From contig CAIMRY010000029.1 of assembly GCA_903843965.1 (NCBI GenBank), positions 217,729-281,728 of the forward strand: 64,000 nucleotides of DNA, written 5' to 3'. A program made the translations under genes and the position numbers. This DNA is from an uncultured delta proteobacterium (GTDB taxonomy: Bacteria; Desulfobacterota; Desulfovibrionia; Desulfovibrionales; Desulfovibrionaceae). The notes under the pieces were generated by a model. That model was not told the DNA's origin. It saw only the letters and a list, made by a program, of their open reading frames with translations, and did not search any database. Every line of letters begins with the position of its first letter. Positions within the stretch are counted from its first letter, which is position 1. Of the stretch, positions 1 to 9,661 are shown piece by piece.

Positions 1-325
1 CCACCTCCCGCGGGATGTTGGAGAACTTGATCTGGCCTTCCTTGTTGTACACGCGAATGGCCAGGATGCCCTCCTGGCTGCCGACGTTGGAGATGATCTG
101 GTTCAAGTCCTCGCGCGAGTTGAGCATCATGGCGTAGCGGGTGCCGAGCTTGATGGTGGTGCCCAGGCGGTCGGCCTCGGCCACCACGTACGTCATGAGC
201 ACGTCCTCCTGGTGGCTGATGGCCAGGTAGGACAGCGCGGACACGCACACCACGAGAGACGCCCCCGCAGCCACGATGAGCTTGGAGATGAGGCTTCCCT
301 GGATGGCGTTCCACAGCTTGCGCAT
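1..325 (-). CDS. Sensor histidine kinase, N-terminal part (cut by window edge)
   Basis: The reading frame opens with ATG at 325, preceded by GGAGTG, and runs off the left edge, so only about 108 residues are seen. A short cytoplasmic start (MRKLWNAIQG) leads into one hydrophobic segment at about residues 14-36. A polar region follows that would lie in the periplasm. Such an N-terminus fits a membrane-anchored sensor protein, most likely a histidine kinase, but no kinase domain is visible here. It lies downstream of tmcA in the same direction, so it may be read from the tmc promoter. A methyl-accepting protein is an alternative. Confidence 0.55.
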   Translation of the reverse strand, partial: MRKLWNAIQGSLISKLIVAAGASLVVCVSALSYLAISHQEDVLMTYVVAEADRLGTTIKLGTRYAMMLNSREDLNQIISNVGSQEGILAIRVYNKEGQIKFSNIPREV

Positions 326-423
326 GGTTCACTCCCCGGGCCGTCGCCGTCGGATGGTCCTGCCTGCCGGTCCGCCGGGGGAGCCCGCTTGGGGCCCCCC
401 TGACGGATGCTCAGCAGACGTTT

Positions 424-813
424 TCAGCGTACGTGGCACTGCCCGCAGGCCAGCGGGCCCTTGCCCTTGGCCCGGTGGCAGGCGATGCACTGCTTGTGGT
501 AGGCGCGCTGCAGGCTGGTGGCCTTGCCTGCGGGCTTCACCTTGTGGCAGTCGGAACAGGGCGTGCCCTCGGTGGAGGCGGTCTTGTCCTGCTTGCCGTC
601 GGCCCCGCCGTGGTGGCAAACCACGCACTCTTCGAGCTTGGCCTTTTCGTTGTGCTTGTCGTGGTTGAACACGGCCGGGGGCCGGGTCAGCTTGCCAAAG
701 GCCGCAGGGGCCAGTTTGGTGATGGTGTCCTGGGCCATGACAGTCTGGACCGCCAGAAAGGCCGACGTGCAGACCAGCGCGGCCAGCATGAGAAGGGGCA
801 GTATGCGCTTCAT
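424..813 (-). CDS. tmcA: Type II tetrahaem cytochrome c3 of the Tmc complex
   Basis: This is a periplasmic multihaem cytochrome of 129 residues. A signal peptide covers about residues 1-27 and ends at VMAQ. Four CxxCH sites are visible (CVVCH, CSDCH, CIACH, CGQCH), as expected for a tetrahaem c3, together with the HDKHN motif that supplies distal haem ligands. In Desulfovibrio, TmcA takes electrons from periplasmic hydrogenases or formate dehydrogenases and passes them to the membrane complex TmcBCD. Its position directly behind tmcD, tmcC and tmcB separates it from a free c3. It ends a four-gene operon. Confidence 0.9.
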   Translation of the reverse strand: MKRILPLLMLAALVCTSAFLAVQTVMAQDTITKLAPAAFGKLTRPPAVFNHDKHNEKAKLEECVVCHHGGADGKQDKTASTEGTPCSDCHKVKPAGKATSLQRAYHKQCIACHRAKGKGPLACGQCHVR

Positions 814-822
814 GGCGTCCTC

Positions 823-2142
823 CTAGACCTCAGGCTTTTCCATGCATTCATAGATGATGTCGCTTAAGAACTTGAGCTCCATGCCCAGCTTGTGGTGGTG
901 GATGATGTCGTGCAGGCCGCCGTGGCAGTTGTGGCACGGGGTGATGACGGTCTTGACCCCGGTGGCCTTCAACTGCTCGGCCTTGACGAGGTTTCCGTCC
1001 ACGCGCACGTTCTTGAACGGCGGACCGCAGTTGATGACGCCGCCGCCAGCCGCGCAGCAGTAGTTGTGCTCGCGGTTGGGGTGCATCTCGATGATGTCGC
1101 CGTCAACCAGGAAGCGGGTCACCTCGCGCAGCTTCTCTTGCAGTCCGCGCCCGCGCACGATGTTGCAGGGGTCCTGGATGGTCACCGGCCCGGGGAATTT
1201 CTTGGCCAGCTTGATCTTGCCTTCCTGAATGAGCTCCCAGTAGAACTCCACGGCGTGGATGACCGGCACCGGGTGCCAGCGCCAGCCCAGCCAGCGGTTG
1301 CCCACGTCGTACACGGAGCGGAAGGCGTGGCCGCACTCGCCCATGACGATGCGCTTGACCTTGAGCTTCTGGGCGCTCTCGAAGTGCTGGCGCTTGAGCC
1401 GCCCCATCATCTCGAAGTCGCCGGAGAACATGCACATGTCGGAGTTGTCCCAGCCGGTCTGGGCGGGCATGGTCCAGTCCACCCCGGCCATGTGCATGAT
1501 GGCCGCGGCCTGGTAGATGAGCTGGGTGCGGAACTTGGGCTCGGGCGCGATGACCGAGTAGTAGATGTCCGCGCCTTCCTTGTCGAGCGGGATGCGCAGG
1601 CCGGGGAACTCTTCCCGGGCCTCGTCCTCCTGCCACATGAGCGAGTCGGTCCACTCGTCGTCCTTGACCCACATCTGGTTGAAGGTGGACGCATGGCTGT
1701 GCGCGGTGTCCTGCATGTACTGCGGGGTCACGCCCAGCTTGTGGCAGATGCGCCGGACCGTGCTCATGATGTAGGCTGTGTCGATGCCGATGGGGCAGAG
1801 ATGCACGCAGCGGCGGCAGAGATTGCATTCGGTGTAGGCCAGCTGCGCCATGCCGTACACGAAGTCCGGGTCGACCCGGCCCTTCTTGTCCAGCAGCACG
1901 CTCATGGTCTGGTGGACCTTGCCAGCCGGAGTGTAGCTCGGGTCGCCGGGGTGGGAGCCCGCGAAGTGGCAGGCCTCGGCGCACATGCCGCAACGCATGC
2001 AGGTCTCGGCATAGGTTTTGAGCCGTGCGCCGGTTTCACCTTTGAGCACGGCGTTGACGACCTTCTCGATCTTCTCCGGAGTCAGCTGCGAAACCCCGCG
2101 CCGGAGCCCCACGTCCTCAATGAGTCTTTCCTGGATGCCCAT
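823..2142 (-). CDS. tmcB: Tmc complex iron-sulfur protein, HdrD-like
   Basis: This is the cytoplasmic iron-sulfur subunit of the transmembrane Tmc complex, 439 residues, related to heterodisulfide reductase HdrD and HmcF. Two [4Fe-4S] ferredoxin motifs stand in the N-terminal half (CMRCGMCAEAC and CNLCRRCVHLCP). The C-terminal half carries the two cysteine-rich CCG-type blocks, with CCAAGGG and CHNCHGG visible, which in HdrB/HdrD bind the non-cubane catalytic cluster. It would receive electrons from the TmcC cytochrome b; the final acceptor is not settled. It lies 9 bp ahead of tmcA. Confidence 0.88.
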   Translation of the reverse strand: MGIQERLIEDVGLRRGVSQLTPEKIEKVVNAVLKGETGARLKTYAETCMRCGMCAEACHFAGSHPGDPSYTPAGKVHQTMSVLLDKKGRVDPDFVYGMAQLAYTECNLCRRCVHLCPIGIDTAYIMSTVRRICHKLGVTPQYMQDTAHSHASTFNQMWVKDDEWTDSLMWQEDEAREEFPGLRIPLDKEGADIYYSVIAPEPKFRTQLIYQAAAIMHMAGVDWTMPAQTGWDNSDMCMFSGDFEMMGRLKRQHFESAQKLKVKRIVMGECGHAFRSVYDVGNRWLGWRWHPVPVIHAVEFYWELIQEGKIKLAKKFPGPVTIQDPCNIVRGRGLQEKLREVTRFLVDGDIIEMHPNREHNYCCAAGGGVINCGPPFKNVRVDGNLVKAEQLKATGVKTVITPCHNCHGGLHDIIHHHKLGMELKFLSDIIYECMEKPEV

Positions 2143-2163
2143 GTGTGGTTCCTCCTTGGGGCT

Positions 2164-2823
2164 TTACCAGTCTCTCGCGTGGCGCACGCCGCCGAACTCC
2201 GAGCCCATGTAGGCGCGGGTGAAGGCGGCGAAGACCATGTGCGAGAGGCGGGTGAAGGGGATGGCGGCGAGCATGATCTCTCCGGCCACGATGTGGGCGA
2301 TGATCATGACCTGATAGTCGAACACCTGGTGGTAGGCCAGAAAGCCTGTCAGGAAGGGCAGCGTCACAATGACGAGCGCCAGCCAGTCCTTGCCGGTGGT
2401 GATGTAGGCCACTTCCTTCTGGCCCAGCCTGCGGCCCGCGAAGACCAGGCAGGCGGCCAGCACGACCAGGGTCATGATGTCGGCCACGTTGTCGGGCAGG
2501 GTGGCGTAGCTCACCCCGAAGAACTCGGTCCAAAGGACCACGTGGGCCACGAGAAACACGGGAACTGCGATGAGGCAGATGTGGAAGGCGAAGGTGGTCA
2601 CGGTCATGACCGGGTTCTTGCGCCAGCCCAGGGCGTTGAAGGGGATCAGCCAGTTCACGATGGACCGCAGCGAGAAGCCCAGGTCCATGAAGGCCCAGGA
2701 AGACGCGTCCTTTTTCATGGCCAGTTGACGCATGGAGTAAAGCCGCCAGCCCGAACCCAGGAGAAAGATCCCCCAGGCGGCCCAGGCCAGGGGGCCGGTG
2801 ACGAATTCGTATGCCGCATTCAT
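2164..2823 (-). CDS. tmcC: Tmc complex cytochrome b membrane subunit
   Basis: This integral membrane protein of 219 residues has about five hydrophobic helices and belongs to the NarI/HmcE-like cytochrome b family. Histidines that could bind two haem b lie within the helices, for example FHICLIAV, HVVLWTE and HQVFDYQ. Its role is to carry electrons across the inner membrane from TmcA to TmcB. ATG at 2823 has a GGAGGA Shine-Dalgarno. It sits between tmcD and tmcB with gaps of about 20 bp on both sides, consistent with one transcript. Confidence 0.87.
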   Translation of the reverse strand: MNAAYEFVTGPLAWAAWGIFLLGSGWRLYSMRQLAMKKDASSWAFMDLGFSLRSIVNWLIPFNALGWRKNPVMTVTTFAFHICLIAVPVFLVAHVVLWTEFFGVSYATLPDNVADIMTLVVLAACLVFAGRRLGQKEVAYITTGKDWLALVIVTLPFLTGFLAYHQVFDYQVMIIAHIVAGEIMLAAIPFTRLSHMVFAAFTRAYMGSEFGGVRHARDW

Positions 2824-2844
2824 GGTCGTCCTCCTTACCCGCGC

Positions 2845-4104
2845 CTAGGCGCGGCCTACCTCTGCGACGATGCGCAGGAAGGCGTCCTTGTCCAGGGCCC
2901 GGATGAGCATCTTGGTGCCATCGGGGCTGAAGGTGGGCTCCCAGACCTTGGTGAACTCGCGCGGGTAGACCCGGCCGTCGACCACCAGGGACTGGCGCCC
3001 GGCCTTTTCCACCTTCACGGCCACGTGCCCGCCCATGGGGCTGATGACCGGCGTCCAGGCCATGTCCCATACTCCGTCCCAGAACTTGCCGTCGACCATG
3101 ACGCGCCAGCCGCGGTTGTCGGTGTTGCCCAGGGCGGCAACAACCTCGCCCTGGCGGGCGACAACCAGATCCGTGACCACCGGCATGGAGATGGACCAGG
3201 GCTTGCCGTTCATCACAACAGTGAAGGCTCCAAACTTCGGGGCCACGATGGCCGCGATGTTCTTGCCGTCCTGGCTGATGACCTGATGCCAACACTGGGA
3301 GAATTTGGGCTCCCAGATGATCTGGTCGTCCTGGGCCAGGCCCCAGGCCCCGGCCACGCGCACCGGCGCAACCACCGACCCGGTGGCCGGGTTGAAGCGC
3401 GGCTCCCAGACGCAGCCGTAGTTGCCGGCCCACTTCTTGCCGTCCACCACGATGGAGTAGTCGTACAGCGTGGTGCGCACCTGGGCGGCCACGCGCTTGC
3501 CCTGGGGGTCAAAGGTCGGGGTCCAGACGTTCATGTAGTTGGTGCCCCAGCTCACGCCGTTGACGGCCACGCCGTATACCCCGGCGGCAAAGCCTTCGAG
3601 GTCTGCGGGCTTGAGCGATTCGAGCTGCACCACGGCCGCCGAGGACTGGCCATCGGCGGAAAGCACGGGCTGGTTGGCGTTCTCGTAGAGGGTCTCCCAG
3701 GGGGTGCCGTCGAGGCACAGGCCGTACTCGCCGCCGCTCTGGATGCAGGCCGCGATGACGTCGCCCTCGGAGGAAAACTGGGTGCCCCAGAGGTAGTCGA
3801 AGCTCTCCTCCCAGGCCTCCCCGTCCACGGCCAGGGTCCACATGCCGTCCTGCTGGACAATGGCGGTGAGCCTGCCGTCCGGGCTGAAGCGCGGGTACCA
3901 GGCCTTTTCAAAGTTGTTTCCCCATTGTTCGCCATTGACCAGGGCGGTGAATCCGTCCTCGCCCATGCTGGCAAGCATGGCCAGTTTTTCCCCGTCGGGC
4001 GAGGCATACGGCTCTTCAACCCAGGCGCAAACCTCCGGGCATTTTATTGAAGAGAGTATGACCCGTTGTCCCGGCTCCCAATTCCACAAGGTCGGTGGAT
4101 GCAT
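2845..4104 (-). CDS. tmcD: Tmc complex tryptophan-rich subunit
   Basis: This is a 419-residue tryptophan-rich protein, the first gene of the tmc operon. It is built of repeated blocks of roughly 45 residues, each with a W..xFSPDG-type turn (PRFSPDGR, TPTFDPQGK, EPRFNPATG, TPVISPMGG, EPTFSPDGT). That pattern points to a beta-propeller related to TolB or WD40 folds. No signal peptide is apparent, so it probably stays on the cytoplasmic side with TmcB. TmcD is a known component of the complex but its task is unknown. ATG at 4104 follows a GGGGAGGG ribosome site. Confidence 0.85.
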   Translation of the reverse strand: MHPPTLWNWEPGQRVILSSIKCPEVCAWVEEPYASPDGEKLAMLASMGEDGFTALVNGEQWGNNFEKAWYPRFSPDGRLTAIVQQDGMWTLAVDGEAWEESFDYLWGTQFSSEGDVIAACIQSGGEYGLCLDGTPWETLYENANQPVLSADGQSSAAVVQLESLKPADLEGFAAGVYGVAVNGVSWGTNYMNVWTPTFDPQGKRVAAQVRTTLYDYSIVVDGKKWAGNYGCVWEPRFNPATGSVVAPVRVAGAWGLAQDDQIIWEPKFSQCWHQVISQDGKNIAAIVAPKFGAFTVVMNGKPWSISMPVVTDLVVARQGEVVAALGNTDNRGWRVMVDGKFWDGVWDMAWTPVISPMGGHVAVKVEKAGRQSLVVDGRVYPREFTKVWEPTFSPDGTKMLIRALDKDAFLRIVAEVGRA

Positions 4105-4210
4105 GTCGCCCTCCCCCGCACGCCTGGGCGTGCGCTACGTATTGACCGCAGAGTGTTCCGCTAGGAATACCTCAAAAACTCGCCATGTTAATCTGCTATG
4201 AAAAGAAAAG

Positions 4211-4231
4211 GCACGAAGCTCTTGTTCGTGC
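4211..4231 (-). terminator. Stem-loop with T-rich tail in the presumed tmc leader
   Basis: GCACGAA and TTCGTGC form a perfect 7-bp stem around a 7-nt loop. Read in the tmc direction it is followed by CCTTTTCTTTTC. It lies just downstream of the best -10 for tmc, so it could stop transcription early or act as an attenuator. It might instead only mark a transcript end. This is inferred from layout only. Confidence 0.4.
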
Positions 4232-4302
4232 TTTATTGTACCTACATGCAATGTTGCCACAATTTTTACTTTCTGGGAAGTACTATTTCAAATTCCAGTT
4301 TA

Positions 4303-4319
4303 CATACGTCATAAGTATG
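4303..4319. promoter_or_regulatory. Inverted repeat CATAC-N7-GTATG, copy 1 (candidate operator)
   Basis: Perfect 5-bp arms CATAC and GTATG around 7 nt, extended to 6 bp by the flanking A and T. It shares arm sequence and spacing with the copy at 4335-4351, 32 bp further on, about three helical turns. Pairs like this suit dimeric winged-helix regulators such as the Rrf2 protein encoded next to it. Confidence 0.6.
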
Positions 4320-4334
4320 TTTAGTATATTTAAC

Positions 4335-4351
4335 CATACACGGTCAGTATG
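4335..4351. promoter_or_regulatory. Inverted repeat CATAC-N7-GTATG, copy 2 (candidate operator)
   Basis: Same arms and spacing as the copy at 4303-4319, with a flanking C and G making 6-bp arms. It abuts the putative -35 of the rightward promoter (4354-4359), so a bound protein would be expected to affect the regulator gene itself. Confidence 0.6.
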
Positions 4352-4472
4352 GCTTGCAAAGCACGGGTCCTTTGTATAAATAAGGGTTCGAATATGTTCC
4401 TGCTCGACCCGCAATGGACGCGGCTGCGACCGGTGAGCGGGCTGTAGAGGCAGGAGGGGCAAAGGGAGAAAC

Positions 4473-5429
4473 ATGCGACTGACCACCAAGGGAAGATACG
4501 GGATGCGGCTGGTGCTGGACATCGCCCAGCACGAGGAGAAAGGGCCGGTGTCCATGGCCGAGACCTCGCTCAGGCAGGATGTCTCGGTCAAATACCTGGA
4601 GCGTCTGGTGGGAGAACTCCAGCGGGCCGGTTTTGTGCGCAGCGTTCGCGGACGCGAGGGCGGCCACCTCCTGGCCATACCCCCGGAGAACATCAGCGTG
4701 GGCGACGTGGTGCGCGCCCTTGAGGGCGACGCCTCCGTGCTGGCCTGCAGCAACAACCGCCTGGCCTGCCCGCGCTCGGTGCATTGCCTCACGCGGGCCA
4801 TCTGGATCGCGGCCGACCAGGCCATGCTCGAGAAGCTCGACTCGGTCACCGTGCGCGACATCTTGAACGACGGCCAGAACTGCATGGCCCGCAAGGAGGC
4901 CGAGAAGCTCAAGATACTAAAGCCCATGAAGCAGCTGGACGCCAGGGCCGAGCCCAAGCCTGAGGAGGAGGTCCAGTCCGAGCCGGTGCTGCGCAAGAAG
5001 CTGGCCCGGCGCATCTTCCGCCAGCGCCTGGCCCAGACCGTCCAAGGACGCCCGGCGCGGCCCGAGGGTGCGCCCAAGAAGATCATGGTCGTGGACGACG
5101 ACCCGGACATCGTGGACTATCTGCGGACGGTGTTCCGCGAGCGCGGATACGACACCTGCAGCGCCTGCGACGGCGACGTGGCCATGGAGGTGCTGGTGAA
5201 CGAGTTCCCGGACCTGGTGACCCTGGACCTGGAGATGCCCAACGAATGGGGGCCGAAGTTCTTCCGCAAATTCTCGCGCATCCCCGAATTCCGCGACCTG
5301 CCGGTCATCGTCATCAGCGGCCTGCCGGGCATCCACCTGGCCATCCGCAAGGCCGTGGCCACCGTGCAGAAGCCCTTTGACCCGCAAGAGGTGCTGCGCA
5401 TCGTGGAGGGGGCCATCGGCGAACCCTGA
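4473..5429 (+). CDS. Rrf2-family regulator fused to a response-regulator receiver domain
   Basis: This protein of 318 residues joins two modules. Residues 1-145 are an Rrf2 winged-helix domain (MRLTTKGRYG start, GREGG wing) with Cys92, Cys99 and Cys105 spaced much like the iron-sulfur ligands of IscR-type members. After a charged linker, residues 203-318 form a CheY-like receiver with the acidic pocket DDD at 208-210, phospho-acceptor Asp252, Ser282 and Lys300. Rrf2 was named from a gene beside the hmc redox operon of D. vulgaris, next to a separate receiver gene rrf1; here the two types are one chain beside tmc. It could read a cluster state and a phosphorylation signal together. ATG follows a GGGAGAAAC site. 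Confidence 0.85.
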   Translation: MRLTTKGRYGMRLVLDIAQHEEKGPVSMAETSLRQDVSVKYLERLVGELQRAGFVRSVRGREGGHLLAIPPENISVGDVVRALEGDASVLACSNNRLACPRSVHCLTRAIWIAADQAMLEKLDSVTVRDILNDGQNCMARKEAEKLKILKPMKQLDARAEPKPEEEVQSEPVLRKKLARRIFRQRLAQTVQGRPARPEGAPKKIMVVDDDPDIVDYLRTVFRERGYDTCSACDGDVAMEVLVNEFPDLVTLDLEMPNEWGPKFFRKFSRIPEFRDLPVIVISGLPGIHLAIRKAVATVQKPFDPQEVLRIVEGAIGEP

Positions 5430-5541
5430 ACCGCAGGCCTGCGGGGCGCCAAGCCATCCCGACTGTTGACGGTGGTTTCTGGTTGGGCATATGCATGGGG
5501 GAACCACGGGCCGCCCGGCCCATGCCCCAAGAGGAGTCCCC

Positions 5542-7022
<1,481 letters not shown>

Positions 7023-7026
<4 letters not shown>

Positions 7027-8384
7027 ACGCAGGCCGCGTGCTCGTGGTCGACGACGAGGCCATCGCCCGGGAGAACCTCGTGCACGCCCTGGTGCGCGCG
7101 GGCTACGAGGCCGAGAACGCGGCCGACTCCCGCTCCGCCCTGGCCGAGCTGGACCGCGCCCGCTACGACCTGCTTTTGACTGACCTGCGCCTGGGCGAGC
7201 AGAGCGAGCTGGACGGCATCGGGCTCATGGAGCGCGCGCGCAAGCTGCACCCCGGCCTGGAGGTGGTGGTCATGACCGGCTACGCCACCGTGCCCGGGGC
7301 CGTGGCCGCCATGAACCGGGGGGCATACTCATACCTGGCCAAGCCGCTCAATCTCGACGAGGTGCGCGCGCTCACGGCCAAGGCCGTGGAGTCAAGCCAG
7401 CTGCGGCGCGAGGTGCTGGACCTGCGCCAGCGGCTGAAGGACCGCGACGCCCCGCCCATGCTGGTGGGCAAAAGCGCGGCCATGGCCGCGCTGCTCAAGA
7501 CCATCGGCCAGGTGGCGCCCACCTCCTCCACCGTGCTGCTCCTGGGCGAAACCGGCACCGGCAAGGAGCTGGCCGCCCGGGCCATCCACCACGCCAGCCA
7601 GCGGGCGGACAAGCGCTTTCTGGGCGTGAACTGCGGGGCCTTCAGCGAGGAGCTTCTGGCCAGCGAACTCTTCGGGCACGAAAAGGGCGCGTACACCGGG
7701 GCGGGTGAGCGCAAGGCCGGACTGTTCGAGGCGGCCAGCGGCGGCACCCTGTTCCTGGACGAGGTGGGCGAGATGACGCCGTCCATGCAGGTGCGCCTCT
7801 TGCGCGTGCTGCAGGAGCGCAAGATCCTGCGCGTGGGCGGCACGGCGGACATTCCGGTGGACGTGCGCGTCATCGCCGCCACCAACAAGGACCTGGCCGT
7901 GGAGACCGAGACCGGGGCCTTCCGCCTGGACCTGTACTACCGGCTGAACGTCATCACCCTGCGCCTGCCCGCCCTGGCCGAACGGCGGGAGGACATCCCG
8001 CTTCTGGCCCGGCACTTCCTGCTCAAGTACTCCGAGCTGCTGGGCCGCGAGGTGCGCGAGCTCTCGCCCGGCGTGCTGGACATCCTGGCCAGCTACGCCT
8101 TTCCCGGCAACATCCGCGAGCTGGAGAACCTGATGGAGCGCGCCGTGGTCCTGGCCGAGGGCGACACCGTGGAGCCCCGGCACCTGCCCCCGGACCTGCA
8201 GCTGGACCAGCCGCGCCTCAAGACCTCGCGCCAGGGCGGCCTGCCCACCCTGGAGGAGAACGAGCGCCAGCACATCCTCTGGGTGCTGGAGCACACCGGC
8301 AACAACAAGTCCCGCGCCGCCGAGATCCTCGGCATCGACCGCGCCTCGCTCTGGCGCAAGCTCAAGCGCGCCGGGCTGGGGTAG
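7023..8384 (+). CDS. Sigma-54-dependent response regulator, NtrC family
   Basis: The 453 residues hold three domains in order: receiver (Asp54 acceptor in LLTDLR, Lys107), AAA+ ATPase (Walker A GETGTGKE at 175-182, sigma-54 contact loop GAYTGA at 222-227), and a Fis-type helix-turn-helix at about 410-450. It activates sigma-54 promoters when phosphorylated by the kinase whose gene overlaps it. Targets are not evident; the genes on either side show no obvious -24/-12 element close by. Similar pairs in Desulfovibrio control metal, envelope or redox functions. Confidence 0.88.
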
Positions 8385-8465
8385 AGAAGAGAATATGTTC
8401 CGCAGGCCAAAGGGCCGGAGGCCGCTCTGGCCGGGGTCCTGGGGCAGCGGGCCGGGCCGCCGCCC

Positions 8466-9158
8466 TCAGCACTCGGCCCGGGAGATCAGGCTGGCCGGAT
8501 CAAGCAGGGTGATCCGCTTCAGCTCCACCCGGATCAGCCCCTCTTCCTGGAACTTCTTCAAAAACTGGCAGACCGTCTGCTGGCACGAACCGACCATGGC
8601 GGCCATCTGCCCCTGGGTCAGCTTCAGGGGCACGGCCACCGGACCCTGGCGCGCGGCCGGTCCGGAAAAGCTCTCGGCGCAGAGGCAGAGCAGCAGCTTG
8701 GCCAGGCGCGCGCCCACATCTCCGGCCATGAGCCCCTCCACCTGATCGCTCAGGTAGCGCAGCCTGCGGCCCAGGATGCAGATGACCTTGCGCGCCGCGC
8801 GCGGATTCTCGTCCAGGAAGTCCTCCAGGGCGCTGCGGTCCATCTCGTGCAGCACGCTCGGCGTCAGGGTCTGGGCCCCGGCGCGGCGCAGGGGCGACTC
8901 CAGCACCTCGGCCAGGCCGAACAGCTCGCCCGCGCGGCGCATGAAGAAGATGGGCTCCTTGCCCTGGGAGGACACCCCGTAGATGCGCACCAGGCCCTTT
9001 TCCAGGTAGTAGCACGAGCGGCTGGGCTCGCCCTGGTCGAACACCGCCGCGAACTTGGGCAGGGCCCTGCGCCGGGAGCGCAGCAGAAAGGCCCGCCGCT
9101 CCCGCTCCAGCCCGGTGAAGAAATCCTCCACCCCAAGGTGCCAGTAGCTCTGTTCCAT
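8466..9158 (-). CDS. Crp/Fnr-family transcriptional regulator
   Basis: The 230-residue protein starts at ATG 9158 behind GGGGAGGGG. An N-terminal cyclic-nucleotide-binding fold (about 25-140, with LEKGLVRIYG and GELFGLAEVL) is followed by a dimer helix and a C-terminal helix-turn-helix (LTQGQMAAMVGSCQQTVCQFLKKFQEEGLI). No N-terminal cysteine cluster of the oxygen-sensing FNR type is present, so its ligand is open. It lies downstream of the AprA/AprB-like genes in the same direction, separated by 150 bp with a direct repeat, and may control that module. Confidence 0.8.
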   Translation of the reverse strand: MEQSYWHLGVEDFFTGLERERRAFLLRSRRRALPKFAAVFDQGEPSRSCYYLEKGLVRIYGVSSQGKEPIFFMRRAGELFGLAEVLESPLRRAGAQTLTPSVLHEMDRSALEDFLDENPRAARKVICILGRRLRYLSDQVEGLMAGDVGARLAKLLLCLCAESFSGPAARQGPVAVPLKLTQGQMAAMVGSCQQTVCQFLKKFQEEGLIRVELKRITLLDPASLISRAEC

Positions 9159-9166
9159 GGCCCCTC

Positions 9167-9236
9167 CCCTGCCGACAAAAGCCGCGGCCCGGCCCGGCAA
9201 AAGGCATGGCCCTGCCGACAAAAGCCGCGGCCCGGC
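9167..9236. repeat. Two direct 27-bp repeats upstream of the Crp/Fnr gene
   Basis: A 27-bp unit beginning CCCTGCCGACAAAAGCC occurs at 9167-9193 and again, identical, at 9210-9236, with 16 bp between. The copies lie just before the regulator start at 9158, within its presumed promoter or leader. They could be operators or a recent local duplication. Confidence 0.7.
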
Positions 9237-9308
9237 GCCGCAAGATGCGACGCCGGGTTGTGCAGCCCTGCCCACCCTAGCGCATGGGCGATACAAACGC
9301 CAGCGGCT

Positions 9309-9635
9309 CTAGCGCTTCAGGCGGTTCCTATACTCGTAGCTCGTCTCCTGGCCGTTGATGTCCACGCATTTCCAGATGATGCGGTCCTTGCCCATGATGG
9401 GCCGCAGGCTGGCCTTGTGGTAGCCCAGTTGGTAGGGGATGCGCGTCTCGATGGCCGCTGCCGGGCAGGCCTTGGTGCAGGACATGCAGTCCCAGCAATC
9501 CCTGGTGTTGCGGCAAAAGGCCTTGCCTGTGCCCTCGTCCACGGCCATGAGGTCGCCGGGGCAGGCCTCCTCGCAGCGCGACTCGGGCAGGCCCGCGCAA
9601 CCGTTGCATTTATGCAGGTTCACTCTTGGCGGCAT
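9309..9635 (-). CDS. AprB-like two-cluster ferredoxin subunit
   Basis: The 108 residues carry two [4Fe-4S] motifs with AprB spacing: C-x2-C-x8-C-x3-CP near the start (CNGCAG...CEEACP) and CWDCMSCTKACP in the middle. The C-terminal part (RPIMGKDRIIWKCVDINGQ) resembles the AprB strand that contacts AprA, but the long AprB tail is absent; true AprB is about 150-165 residues. It lies 26 bp behind the AprA-like gene and should pass electrons to or from that flavoprotein. The order alpha then beta is the reverse of canonical aprBA. Confidence 0.75.
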   Translation of the reverse strand: MPPRVNLHKCNGCAGLPESRCEEACPGDLMAVDEGTGKAFCRNTRDCWDCMSCTKACPAAAIETRIPYQLGYHKASLRPIMGKDRIIWKCVDINGQETSYEYRNRLKR

Positions 9636-9661
9636 GGTGTGTCTCCTTTGCTGTACGCTGC

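Larger units (their letters stand above)
4105..4472. promoter_or_regulatory. AT-rich divergent control region between tmcDCBA and the Rrf2-receiver gene
   Basis: About 370 bp without a gene. The middle part (4180-4390) is far richer in A+T than its surroundings. It holds two matched inverted repeats, a leader stem-loop, and promoter-like elements for both directions. For tmc a good -10 reads TACAAT on the minus strand (4235-4240). For the regulator TTGCAA (4354-4359) and TATAAA (4375-4380) are placed as -35 and -10 with a short spacer. Promoter assignments are by eye. Confidence 0.6.

Noticed and set aside
892..4050. Open frame of over 1000 codons on the plus strand across the tmc operon
   Set aside because: It is antisense to four recognisable genes; long antisense frames are expected in high-GC DNA, and the translation has no family features.
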